Source: Halorarum salinum | GTDB taxonomy: Archaea; Halobacteriota; Halobacteria; Halobacteriales; Haloferacaceae | Length of the DNA: 64,000 nucleotides | NCBI RefSeq assembly: GCF_013402875.1 | Contig: NZ_CP058579.1 | Location: 3,596,001 to 3,660,000, forward strand | Reading direction: 5' to 3' | Shown here: positions 33,933 to 41,301 of the stretch, one piece after another | How the letters are laid out: every line of letters begins with the position of its first letter | Numbering within the stretch: position 1 is the stretch's first letter | Program-made: the position numbers and the translations under genes | The notes under the pieces: model-generated | Told to the model about the DNA's origin: nothing | The model's input: only the letters and a program-made list of their open reading frames with translations | Database searches by the model: none

Positions 33933-34925
33933 ATGACCGACTCCGCGCTCGTGATCGGCGGCACGCGCTTCATCGGCCGACACGTCGTCGAGGACCTGCT
34001 CGAGCACGGCTACGAGGTGACCACCTTCAACCGCGGGAACCACGGGAACCCCTTCGCCGACCGCGAGGCGGTGGACCGCGTCGAGGGCGACCGCAGGGAC
34101 GACACCGACCTCCGGACGGCGAAGCTCTCGGTCGAACCCGACGTGGTCGTCGACTGCGTGGCGTACTACCCAGCGGACGTCGAGGCGGCCGTCGACGTCT
34201 TCTCGGACGTGGACGGCTACGTGTACGTCTCATCGGGATCGGCGTACGCCGCCGAGGAGGTTCCCAAGCGCGAGGGGGAGACGGAACTGTGTGACTGTAC
34301 GCCCGAACGGGCCGAGGACGACTCGATGGACAGCTACGGGCCGCGCAAGGCCGAGGGCGACCGGATCGTCGCCCGGGCGGGCGGGGACGGCGTGAACGCG
34401 ATGGCCGTCCGGCCGTGCGTCGTCTACGGCCCGCACGACTACACCGAGCGGCTCGACTACTGGATCGACCGGGTGCTCACGTACGACCGGGTGGTCGTCC
34501 CCGGCGACGGGCAGCACCTCTGGCACCGCGCGTACGTCGAGGACGTCGCCGCCGCGCTGCGGGTCGTCGCCGAGGGGGGCGACCCCGGCGAGGCGTACAA
34601 CGTCGGCGACCGGCGGCTGGTCACGATGGAGGAGATGGTCGACGTGATCGCCGAGGCGGCGGGGACCGGGTGCGAGGTCGTCCGCGCGAGCGAGCGCGAA
34701 CTCTCGGCGGGCGGGCTCTCCACCTCCGACTTCGTCCTCTACCGGGAGTACCCGCACGTGCTGGACACGAACAAGTTGGCTGAACTCGGGTGGGAGTCGA
34801 CGCCGGTGGCGGAGGCGATGGCACGGACCGTGGCCGAGCACCGCGAGTCCGACCGCGACGGCGCCGAACACGACCCCGGGCGGGAGGCGGAGGAGCGCGT
34901 CCTCGGCGTGCTGGACACCGTCTGA
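33933..34925 (+). CDS. NAD-dependent epimerase/dehydratase family protein
   Basis: 330 residues, extended SDR fold. Modified Rossmann motif VIGGTRFIGRHV near 7 (GGTxFIG), VSSGSAYAAEE near 99, and SYGPRKAEGDRIV near 131. The usual YxxxK reads Tyr-Gly-Pro-Arg-Lys, so the Tyr and Lys are present with the correct spacing. The C-terminal part has HRAYVEDVAAALRVVAEGG. GGTRFIG-type proteins include the chloroplast RNA-binding CSP41 group and reductases of unknown substrate. Single gene; product role unknown. Confidence 0.8.
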   Translation: MTDSALVIGGTRFIGRHVVEDLLEHGYEVTTFNRGNHGNPFADREAVDRVEGDRRDDTDLRTAKLSVEPDVVVDCVAYYPADVEAAVDVFSDVDGYVYVSSGSAYAAEEVPKREGETELCDCTPERAEDDSMDSYGPRKAEGDRIVARAGGDGVNAMAVRPCVVYGPHDYTERLDYWIDRVLTYDRVVVPGDGQHLWHRAYVEDVAAALRVVAEGGDPGEAYNVGDRRLVTMEEMVDVIAEAAGTGCEVVRASERELSAGGLSTSDFVLYREYPHVLDTNKLAELGWESTPVAEAMARTVAEHRESDRDGAEHDPGREAEERVLGVLDTV

Positions 34926-35001
34926 GCCGCCGGCCGGCCGGCCGCGACTGCGGGTGACGAGCGGGCGGCACGGGAAATCCCGTACCGAAACTTACATGAT
35001 A

Positions 35002-35034
35002 CGCATCGGTGAATTCACTCCCGATACCGATGCG
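35002..35034. promoter_or_regulatory. Inverted repeat spanning a start codon
   Basis: Perfect 9-bp inverted repeat CGCATCGGT (35002-35010) and ACCGATGCG (35026-35034) with a 15-nt spacer. The right arm includes the ATG (35030-35032) of the next gene. As RNA it would hide the start codon in a hairpin; as DNA it is a plausible operator. The upstream ACTTACATGAT is a weak TATA region. Confidence 0.45.
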
Positions 35035-35275
35035 TCCACGGCGAGCCCTCGCGTCGTTCGTCGGCGCCGCGGCGATGGTCCTCGGCCTCCTCGACGCGCT
35101 CGGTCCCCCCTTCTCGCCGTCGGGGGCGGCGCTGTTCGTCGCGGGGGTCGTCGGCTACCCCGACACGAGGGCGACGCTCGAGGACGCCGTCGGCGTCGAA
35201 CTCGGCGCGTGGACCGTGACCGCGCTGTTCCTCGCCTGCTGGCTCCTCAGCGTGGGCCTGCTCGTCGTCGGCTAG
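35030..35275 (+). CDS. Small membrane protein, two TM segments
   Basis: 81 residues, start MRPRRALASFVGAAAMVLGL. Hydrophobic spans at about 7-25 and 57-80 (WTVTALFLACWLLSVGLLVV), with a short middle segment SGAALFVAGVVGYPDTRATL. Third-position G/C bias supports coding. No recognised family. The start codon sits in the right arm of an inverted repeat, which suggests control at translation or transcription. A GTG start at 35009 would add seven residues. Confidence 0.5.
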   Translation: MRPRRALASFVGAAAMVLGLLDALGPPFSPSGAALFVAGVVGYPDTRATLEDAVGVELGAWTVTALFLACWLLSVGLLVVG

Positions 35276-35356
35276 GCCGTTCCGCGCGAGCGGCGTCGCC
35301 GACCTCGCGAGGCGCCGCTCGTGGCGTCGTTCGGCGCGGGTCCGGCGTCGGCCGCC

Positions 35357-36064
35357 TCAGGAGGACGCCGCGTCCTCGCGCTCCCAGTCCATCCCCGTGA
35401 CCTCCTCCTCCAGCCACTCGCGGAACCAGCGGACGCGCTTGAGGCGCTCGTGGGCGATGGACTCGGCCGTGTCCGACTCGACGCGGGCGACGTGGTCCTC
35501 GCCGCGTTCGAGCACCCGCTGGACCATCTGTGCGGCGTCCATGTGCGTCCGGGCCTCGTAGCCCATCCGGAGCAGCATCAGCGCCGTGCCGTTCGCGCCG
35601 ACCTTGTCGAGCAGGTCCGCCTCGATGAGACACCGGGCCTCGAGCGAGAGGTCCGAGAGCGGCCCCTGGTAGGAGTGGTCCGTCACCGCCGTGCACACCT
35701 CCTCCACGAACGACTCCGGGAAGTCGCCGTGGCTCGTCAGGTACTCGCGGGCGACGCGGGCGCCCTCCTCGGCGTGGACGTCCTGGTCGGCCTCCAGTTT
35801 CGACACGTCGTGGAACAGCGCGGCGACGCGCACCACGTCGGCGTCGGCGCCCTCGCGCGCGGCGATGCGCCCGGCGAGCGCGACGACGTTGCGGATGTGG
35901 TTGAACCGGTACTCGGCGGAGTGCCAGGGGTACCAGCGCATCCGCCCCCCGTCGTCCTCGGACTCGACGGAGGCCGAGAGGTACTCGCGGACGAACCGCT
36001 CCATCGCCTCGAACTCCTCGTCGGTGACCTGCGACCCCTTTATCTCGACGCCCACGGCGGACAC
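35357..36064 (-). CDS. HD-domain phosphohydrolase
   Basis: 235 residues. HD-domain pattern: HSAEYRFNHIRNVVALAGRI near 48 (first His), VVRVAALFHDVSKLEADQD near 79 (HD doublet), DVHAEEGARVAREYL near 97 and VTDHSYQGPLSDLSLEARCL near 127 followed by EADLLDKVGANG near 148 (last Asp). All metal ligands are present, so it should be an active phosphohydrolase, perhaps on nucleotides. The GTG start at 36064 is uncertain; GTG at 36055 is equally good. The palindrome TTACGCGTAA lies upstream. Confidence 0.8.
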   Translation of the reverse strand: MSAVGVEIKGSQVTDEEFEAMERFVREYLSASVESEDDGGRMRWYPWHSAEYRFNHIRNVVALAGRIAAREGADADVVRVAALFHDVSKLEADQDVHAEEGARVAREYLTSHGDFPESFVEEVCTAVTDHSYQGPLSDLSLEARCLIEADLLDKVGANGTALMLLRMGYEARTHMDAAQMVQRVLERGEDHVARVESDTAESIAHERLKRVRWFREWLEEEVTGMDWEREDAASS

Positions 36065-36107
36065 CTCCGTGCTCGCGGCGGGCCCGTACGGACGAGCGTA
36101 GTTCTCA

Positions 36108-36117
36108 TTACGCGTAA
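36108..36117. promoter_or_regulatory. Palindrome between divergent HD and alaX genes
   Basis: TTACGCGTAA, a perfect 10-bp palindrome in a locally AT-rich stretch between two divergent starts, 44 nt from the HD gene start. It may be a regulator-binding site for the HD gene. Confidence 0.3.
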
Positions 36118-36194
36118 GTGAGGTGTGTTTCGTTCTTAGGCGTTACGACACTCACGGTTCCCGCCCGCGCGGGCGGCTGCCGCCGAGCGAACCC

Positions 36195-36201
36195 CTAAAT
36201 A
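36195..36201 (+). promoter_or_regulatory. TATA-like box of alaX
   Basis: CTAAATA centred 26 nt before the GTG start at 36224, the spacing of a leaderless haloarchaeal promoter; it supports that start. Confidence 0.5.
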
Positions 36202-36223
36202 GCAGGCCGGACTCCCCTCGGGC

Positions 36224-36946
36224 GTGACCGAGCAACGCTACCTGGCGGACAGCACGGTCCGGACGTTCGAGGCGAGCGTGGAGCGTACCCTCGAGGACCG
36301 GGTCGTCCTCGACGGCACCCACTTCTACCCGACGGGCGGCGGCCAGCCGAACGACACCGGGAGCCTCTCGTTCGAGGGCGGCGAGGCCGCGGTGGTCGAC
36401 GTCCGGAAGCAGGACACGATCTACCACCGCCTCGACGGCGACGTCCCGGCCGAGGGGGCCACCGTGACGGGCGAACTCGACTGGAACCGGCGGCACGCCC
36501 ACATGCGGTACCACACCGCCCAGCACCTGCTCTCGGCGGTGCTCCTCGACGGGTTCGACGCGCAGACGGTGGGCAACCAGCTGTACGCCGACCGCGCGCG
36601 ACTCGACGCCGACCACCCGAAGTTCTCGGAGACCGACCTCGCGGACGTGGAGGCGCGCATGAACGAACTCGTCGAGGACGGCCTCGCCGTCGACGCGTAC
36701 ACGATGGACCGCGACGTCGCGGAGGCGGAACTCGACGCCGAGCGGACCCGCATCGACCTGCTCCCGTCCTCGATCTCGGAGCTGCGGATCGTCGAGATCG
36801 GCGGCGACGGCCCGGACGACCCCTTCGACCGGACCGCCTGCGCCGGCACCCACGTCGCCGACACCGGGGAGGTGGGCGAGGTGACGGTGACGGGGCGGAC
36901 GACGCAGGGGAGCGACACGGAGCGCGTCGAGTTCACGCTCGGGTAG
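36224..36946 (+). CDS. alaX: Alanyl-tRNA editing protein AlaX
   Basis: 240 residues, stand-alone homologue of the AlaRS editing domain. It hydrolyses mischarged Ser- (or Gly-) tRNA-Ala. A beta-barrel N-terminal part (YPTGGGQPNDTG near 36) leads to the zinc/active-site motifs HTAQHLLSAVL near 98 (HxxxH) and CAGTHVADTGEVG near 205 (CxxxH). Length corresponds to the AlaX-M type. GTG start supported by the TATA spacing. It guards against errors in a cell whose proteins are Ala-rich. Confidence 0.92.
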   Translation: MTEQRYLADSTVRTFEASVERTLEDRVVLDGTHFYPTGGGQPNDTGSLSFEGGEAAVVDVRKQDTIYHRLDGDVPAEGATVTGELDWNRRHAHMRYHTAQHLLSAVLLDGFDAQTVGNQLYADRARLDADHPKFSETDLADVEARMNELVEDGLAVDAYTMDRDVAEAELDAERTRIDLLPSSISELRIVEIGGDGPDDPFDRTACAGTHVADTGEVGEVTVTGRTTQGSDTERVEFTLG

Positions 36947-37050
36947 CCCGGGACGACGGCTTGTTTTCACGCCTGATAGGCGGGGGCGAACCCATATATG
37001 TCGGTTCGGGGAAGCGACGGGTAGCGGCACAGGGAGTGCGGACGAACAGG

Positions 37051-37509
37051 ATGCTCAACCCGAAGGACTACGACCGGACGGAGTTGCGGGCGCTGGCGGG
37101 AGCGACAGCGCCGCCGCGCGACGGCCCCGCGGAGGACCGGTGGGCGACGCCGGACGACTTCCTCGTCGGGGCCGACGCGCGCGTCAGGCAGGGGCAGCTC
37201 GAGGACGCGTTCGTCCTCGCGGCCGCCGGCGACGGCGCGGTCAGGCCCTACCTGACGGGGCTGCCCGACTCCGGGGTCGGCACGCGGCTCGCGCTCGACT
37301 GGCTCCGGTTCCTCGTGACCGTCGGCGGTCGCGAGGGCGCCCGCGAGGCGCTCGCCTACTACGGACGGGTCGACTGGCTGGGCGCCGACGCCGAGGAGGC
37401 GCTCGCGACCCACCTCGAGGCGTTCTCCGGCGGCGAGAGCCGCCCGCTCGGTCCCGGCCACCATCGGACGAGCCTGTTGTTCCTCGCCCGCCTCGCCGCG
37501 CTCCGATAA
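37051..37509 (+). CDS. FlaD/FlaE-domain protein
   Basis: 152 residues. After a short N-terminal stretch (NPKDYDRTELRALA), the region about 70-130 has the archaellum FlaD/E pattern: RPYLTGLPDSGVGTRLALDW then LRFLVTVGGREGAREALAYY and GRVDWLGADAEEAL (W-L-x-F-L and Y-Y-x-x-x-x-W-x core). In motile archaea this domain belongs to the archaellum motor switch complex. No other archaellum genes are near; instead the actin-like gene starts 2 nt after the stop. Start at MLNPKDYD chosen; GTG at 37036 is possible. CATATATG at 36992-36999 is a likely TATA box. Confidence 0.65.
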   Translation: MLNPKDYDRTELRALAGATAPPRDGPAEDRWATPDDFLVGADARVRQGQLEDAFVLAAAGDGAVRPYLTGLPDSGVGTRLALDWLRFLVTVGGREGAREALAYYGRVDWLGADAEEALATHLEAFSGGESRPLGPGHHRTSLLFLARLAALR

Positions 37510-37511
37510 CC

Positions 37512-38576
37512 ATGGCAGCAGAATCCGACGCGAACGACGACGGCATCGAATCGGACGAACCGACCCCGGTCGGCGTGAAGCTCGGCTCCACCCGGACGGT
37601 ACTCACGTACCCCGACGGGAACGGCGGCGTCCACGCCGAGCGCTCGCTCACCTGCCTCGCGACGTACGAGGACGCCATCACCGGCGACGAGAAGGCGCTG
37701 TTCGGCGAGCGCGCCGCCGCGGAGTACCCCGACTGCGTTGAGTACATGCTCCGCTCGGGGCTCCCGGAGGACGACGAGCGCGCGGCGCTCGCGGACCGCT
37801 ACTTCCGCGAACTGCTCTCGGCGAACGGCGTCCCCGAGGAGAGCGCGGTGGTGTACGCCGTCCCGACGATGGAGAACGACGAGGGGCTCGAGAACCTCAC
37901 CGACGTCATCGAGTCCTCGCCGATCGGCGCGGCCGGGATGCGCTCGTACCCCGAGTCGCTCTGCGGGGCCATCCCCGCGCTCGGCGACGGCGTCGAGGCC
38001 GTCGACGAGGTGTTCCTCGCGGTCAACATGGGCTCGACGAACCTGGAGGCATCGGCGTACCGCCGGGGCGACCAGCTCGTCCCGTTCTCGACCGGCTCGG
38101 TCACCGGAAACGACGTGGACCGGCGCATCGTGGCGAACGTCGAGGAGGAGACGCAGGGGAGGGTCCACGTCGACCTCACGACCGCCCGCGAGTACAAGGA
38201 GGAGCACGGCGACTTCGAGTCCTTCGAGCCGTTCTCGGACGTCGTCCAGCAGCCCGGCGGCGGCTCCCACGAGTTCACCATCGAGGACGGCGTCCAGGAC
38301 GCGCTGAACTGGTACCTCGACGCCGCGGTCGACGCAGTGGCCAACGAGTTCCTCCCGGACCTCGCGAACGACTTCATGAAGCCGTACCAGCTCGCGCTCG
38401 CGAACCCCATCGCGCTCACCGGCGGGATGGCCTGCATCCCCGGCATGACCGGGGAGTTCGAGCGTCGCCTCTCGGCCGAACTGGACCGCGAGGTGGCGGT
38501 GGTCTCGCCCGACGAGCCGGACCTCGCGGCCGCCGAGGGCGCCCACCGCATCGCCGAACGGCTCGCCGGCCGCTAG
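37512..38576 (+). CDS. Actin-like ATPase, salactin/volactin type
   Basis: 354 residues with the actin/Hsp70 ATPase outline. Phosphate 1 loop VGVKLGSTRTVLTY near 20-33; VVYAVPTMENDEG near 112; phosphate 2 loop VFLAVNMGSTNLEASAYRRG near 169-188 (MGST in place of DxGGGT); adenosine motif ANPIALTGGMACIPGM near 295-310. It resembles, from memory, the haloarchaeal cytoskeletal actin homologues salactin and volactin, which form dynamic filaments or shape cells. Cotranscribed with a FlaD/E-domain protein (2 nt apart) and a membrane protein (4 nt apart). MreB or Hsp70-like relatives are less likely. Confidence 0.72.
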   Translation: MAAESDANDDGIESDEPTPVGVKLGSTRTVLTYPDGNGGVHAERSLTCLATYEDAITGDEKALFGERAAAEYPDCVEYMLRSGLPEDDERAALADRYFRELLSANGVPEESAVVYAVPTMENDEGLENLTDVIESSPIGAAGMRSYPESLCGAIPALGDGVEAVDEVFLAVNMGSTNLEASAYRRGDQLVPFSTGSVTGNDVDRRIVANVEEETQGRVHVDLTTAREYKEEHGDFESFEPFSDVVQQPGGGSHEFTIEDGVQDALNWYLDAAVDAVANEFLPDLANDFMKPYQLALANPIALTGGMACIPGMTGEFERRLSAELDREVAVVSPDEPDLAAAEGAHRIAERLAGR

Positions 38577-38580
38577 GCCG

Positions 38581-39183
38581 ATGCCCGGGGCAGTCGGGTC
38601 CGGCGACGCGGACCGGGGGCCGGACGCGGACCCGAACCGGGACCGGGAGCTCGCGGCGCTCCTCTACGACGGCGAGTCCGTCGAGGCGGCGGTCCCCGTC
38701 GAGGACGGCCGGCTGGTTCGTACGAGCCACCGGCTGCTGGCGCACACGCCCGAGGGGGACGGTCGAACGCTGGCCGTGGTCCAGCGGCCGAACGTCGAGG
38801 GCGTCACGGTCGCCGCGTCCGGCAGCGGCTGGCTCGTCTCGCCGGCGGTGAAGACGCTGCTGGCCGGCGGCCTGTTGCTCGGCGCGGGCCTGACCGTCCC
38901 CGTGGACGGGTTCGCGGACGCCGCCCCGTCCGGGTCCGGCGCGAACGCCGCCGGGCTCGGCGGGACGATGGCGGTGCTCGCCGGCGTCCTCGAGGCGGTC
39001 GCGCTCGTGGACGAGGCGCTCCGGGTGCTCGGCGCGACCACGCTGCTCGTCGGGGTGGCGCTGCTGGGGCTGTATCTGCGGTCGCGGGAACGGGAGTTCG
39101 TCGTCGCGGTCGCCGGCGGTGACGACCTCCGCGTGCCGGCCGGCACGGGGTCGGAGTCGGACGCCGGACGGATCGAGCCCTGA
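38581..39183 (+). CDS. Membrane protein with N-terminal PH-like domain
   Basis: 200 residues. Residues 20-75 look like a small beta-domain (LLYDGESVEAAVPVEDGRLV, then VRTSHRLLAHTPEG, a bacterial-PH-like pattern), followed by hydrophobic spans at about 88-106, 122-145 and 148-165 and a soluble tail with FVVAVAGGDDLRVP. No enzymatic motif. It starts 4 nt after the actin-like gene and ends that operon, so a membrane anchor or partner for the cytoskeletal protein is possible. Confidence 0.6.
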   Translation: MPGAVGSGDADRGPDADPNRDRELAALLYDGESVEAAVPVEDGRLVRTSHRLLAHTPEGDGRTLAVVQRPNVEGVTVAASGSGWLVSPAVKTLLAGGLLLGAGLTVPVDGFADAAPSGSGANAAGLGGTMAVLAGVLEAVALVDEALRVLGATTLLVGVALLGLYLRSREREFVVAVAGGDDLRVPAGTGSESDAGRIEP

Positions 39184-39232
39184 AAGCAAAGAGGGGGACC
39201 GCCGTGCCGTCGGGCGTCGCCGGGCCGGCCGC

Positions 39233-40375
39233 CTACAGTTCGCCCAGCTTCCGGAGGAGCTGGCCGCGGTAGCGCTCGTCGGCCACGACGCCCTTGATCT
39301 CGAGGACGTTCCGCTCTAGCTTGTCGAGCGCGACGTGGAAGGCGTGCTCCGCGCCGTACCCCTCGCCCGAGCCGGCGACCTGCCCGTGGGTCGTCCGCAG
39401 GCGGATTTGACACTGGATGAGCGGCGTGCCCCGGAGCTTCTCCTTGTGCTCGTGGAAGCGGACGTGCGCGTGGAGCACCCGCATCTCCTGGTACTTCTCG
39501 GCGACCTGCCCGATGGACTCGCGGACGTCCTCGCGGGTGATGGTGTCCATCAGGTCGACGCTCGTGATCTGGACGTCCATCGCGTCCTCCTCGGTGAACG
39601 TGAGCGCGCGGAGCACGTCCGTGATGGTGACGACGCCGGCGACCAGGCCGTCCTCCCCCTCCGGGGTGACGACGAGGCCGCTCACGTCCTGCTTCCGCAT
39701 CGTCTCGACGGCCGAGCGGACCGACGTCCCCGGCGTCGTCGTGAACACCGGGCTCGACATCATGTCGTAGACGGGCAGGTCGAGCATCCGGTCGAGGTCG
39801 CCGCTCCTGTCGCCCTTCCCCTGTCGCTCGTCCTCGCGGACGACGAAGTCCACGATGTCGTGGGTGGTGAGGATGCCGGAGAGGTTCCCGTCGTCGTCGA
39901 CGACCGGGAGCCGGGAGATGCCGTGCTCGCGGAGGCGGTTGATCGCCTGCCCGACGTGGGCGTCCTCGGTGACGGTGACGACGTCGGTGGTGTAGATGTC
40001 GTCCACGTCGAGCGCGACGAGGTTGTCGAGCACCGCGTCGAGGATCGCGTCGGCCGTGACGATGCCGTAGCGGCGCTCCCCCTCGTACACGGGCGCGACC
40101 CTCACGCCGCCCTCGACGAGGACGCGCGCGACCTCCCGCACGTCCTCGCGGCGGTCGACCTCCGGGGCGTGTTTCATCAGCGCACCCGCCTTCGTGTCGT
40201 CGTCGACGCGCGAGCGGACCAGGTCCCGCTCGTCGATGATCCCCACGTACTCGCCGTCCTCGACCACGACGATGCCCTTCGGGTTCTCGCGTTCGAAGAG
40301 GGAGCGGATCTTTCCGAGTCGTTCGTCCGACTCCACCTCGACGAACTCCGGCACGGCGATGTCTTCGATGTCCAT
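39233..40375 (-). CDS. Four-CBS protein fused to an HPF/RaiA-type ribosome-associated domain
   Basis: 380 residues. Four CBS motifs at about 5-55, 65-115, 120-175 and 195-265 (VVVEDGEYVGIIDERDLVRS; VYEGERRYGIVTADAILDAV; LPVVDDDGNLSGILTTHDIV; GLVAGVVTITDVLRAL), forming two Bateman modules that usually bind AMP, ATP or related nucleotides. The C-terminal about 110 residues (IGQVAEKYQEMRVLHAHVRF, then GAEHAFHVALDKLERNVLEI) resemble the hibernation-promoting factor fold. So ribosome dormancy might be tied to nucleotide state. Start at MDIEDIAVP. Confidence 0.8.
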   Translation of the reverse strand: MDIEDIAVPEFVEVESDERLGKIRSLFERENPKGIVVVEDGEYVGIIDERDLVRSRVDDDTKAGALMKHAPEVDRREDVREVARVLVEGGVRVAPVYEGERRYGIVTADAILDAVLDNLVALDVDDIYTTDVVTVTEDAHVGQAINRLREHGISRLPVVDDDGNLSGILTTHDIVDFVVREDERQGKGDRSGDLDRMLDLPVYDMMSSPVFTTTPGTSVRSAVETMRKQDVSGLVVTPEGEDGLVAGVVTITDVLRALTFTEEDAMDVQITSVDLMDTITREDVRESIGQVAEKYQEMRVLHAHVRFHEHKEKLRGTPLIQCQIRLRTTHGQVAGSGEGYGAEHAFHVALDKLERNVLEIKGVVADERYRGQLLRKLGEL

Positions 40376-40446
40376 AACTCCGTCGTGGGGGTTGGCTCGC
40401 CTCCGTCTTGAAGGTTGGTCCGGCGCCGTCCGTGGCGTACGGCGGC

Positions 40447-41301
40447 TCAGAGCCAGCGACCCGGCCCGCCGACGCGACGGCGCCCGGCCGAGCGGACGTG
40501 GGCCACGACCGCGGCGGGGACCCCCCGGCGGGCCAGCGTGACACAGAGCGCCGCGAGCAGCGCGCCCGCGACGACGTCGGTCGCCCAGTGGATGCCGAGA
40601 TACATCGTCGCGACCACGATGCTCCCCGCGAGCACGGGCGCGACGACCGCCCAGGCCGGGTAGGTGTCGCGGGTCCGGACCGCGAACGCGGCGACCGTGA
40701 GCGACAGCGAGGTGTGCAGCGACGGGAACACGTTCGTGTTCGTGTTCACCTGCGCGACCAGTTCCATGTACTGCGGATACGTCGAGTACAGCAGCGGCTC
40801 CACCTGGTCGGCGAGGAGGTTCCGCGGCCCGTAGGCGACGAACACCGCGTAACAGACGAGTCCGATGACGTAGTTCAACCCGTAGGCGACGGCGAGCTCG
40901 CGGAGGTGGCGCGGGTCCGGGTGGAGCAGGTACGCGAGCAGCGGGAAGACGAGCACGAACGTGTAGCCGAACACGTACGTCGCGGAGAAGTACGCCGTCG
41001 CCGCCGGCGTGGCGAACGTCTGGAGCCACGGGACGAACCCGCCCTCGATCGCGTGGATGTAGCCGGTGATGTTCACGCCGACGAGCCACGCGACCTTCGG
41101 GACGTGATCGCGGACGACCGCGTTGACCGCGAGCGCCGCGCCGAGCGCGACGAACGCCGGGGCGACCTCGTGGACGCGGGCCCGCCCGTCGCGACGAAGC
41201 AGTTCGAGCCTGCCGCCCCTGACGAGCATGGCCGCGCCCCCGATACACAGCACCGTCACGACGACGACCACCTGCAGGAGGACCGTGGTGAGGATGCTCA
41301 T
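40447..41301 (-). CDS. PAP2-family membrane phosphatase
   Basis: 284 residues, about six TM helices starting with TTVLLQVVVVVTVLCIGGAA. The PAP2 acid-phosphatase signature is present as FPSLHTSLSLTVAAFA near 208 (SxxH motif) and YLGIHWATDVVAGALLAALC near 250 (GxHxxxDxxxG). An upstream Lys/Arg-containing motif is not clear. It likely removes phosphate from isoprenoid, lipid or inositol phosphates at the outer face of the membrane. Its ATG overlaps the stop of the binding-protein gene by one base (TGATG), so the two are coupled. Confidence 0.82.
   Translation of the reverse strand: MSILTTVLLQVVVVVTVLCIGGAAMLVRGGRLELLRRDGRARVHEVAPAFVALGAALAVNAVVRDHVPKVAWLVGVNITGYIHAIEGGFVPWLQTFATPAATAYFSATYVFGYTFVLVFPLLAYLLHPDPRHLRELAVAYGLNYVIGLVCYAVFVAYGPRNLLADQVEPLLYSTYPQYMELVAQVNTNTNVFPSLHTSLSLTVAAFAVRTRDTYPAWAVVAPVLAGSIVVATMYLGIHWATDVVAGALLAALCVTLARRGVPAAVVAHVRSAGRRRVGGPGRWL

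Noticed and set aside
37140-37511. Long upstream extension of the actin-like frame
   Set aside because: This part is the shadow of the FlaD/E gene; the actin-like homology starts after the ATG at 37512.
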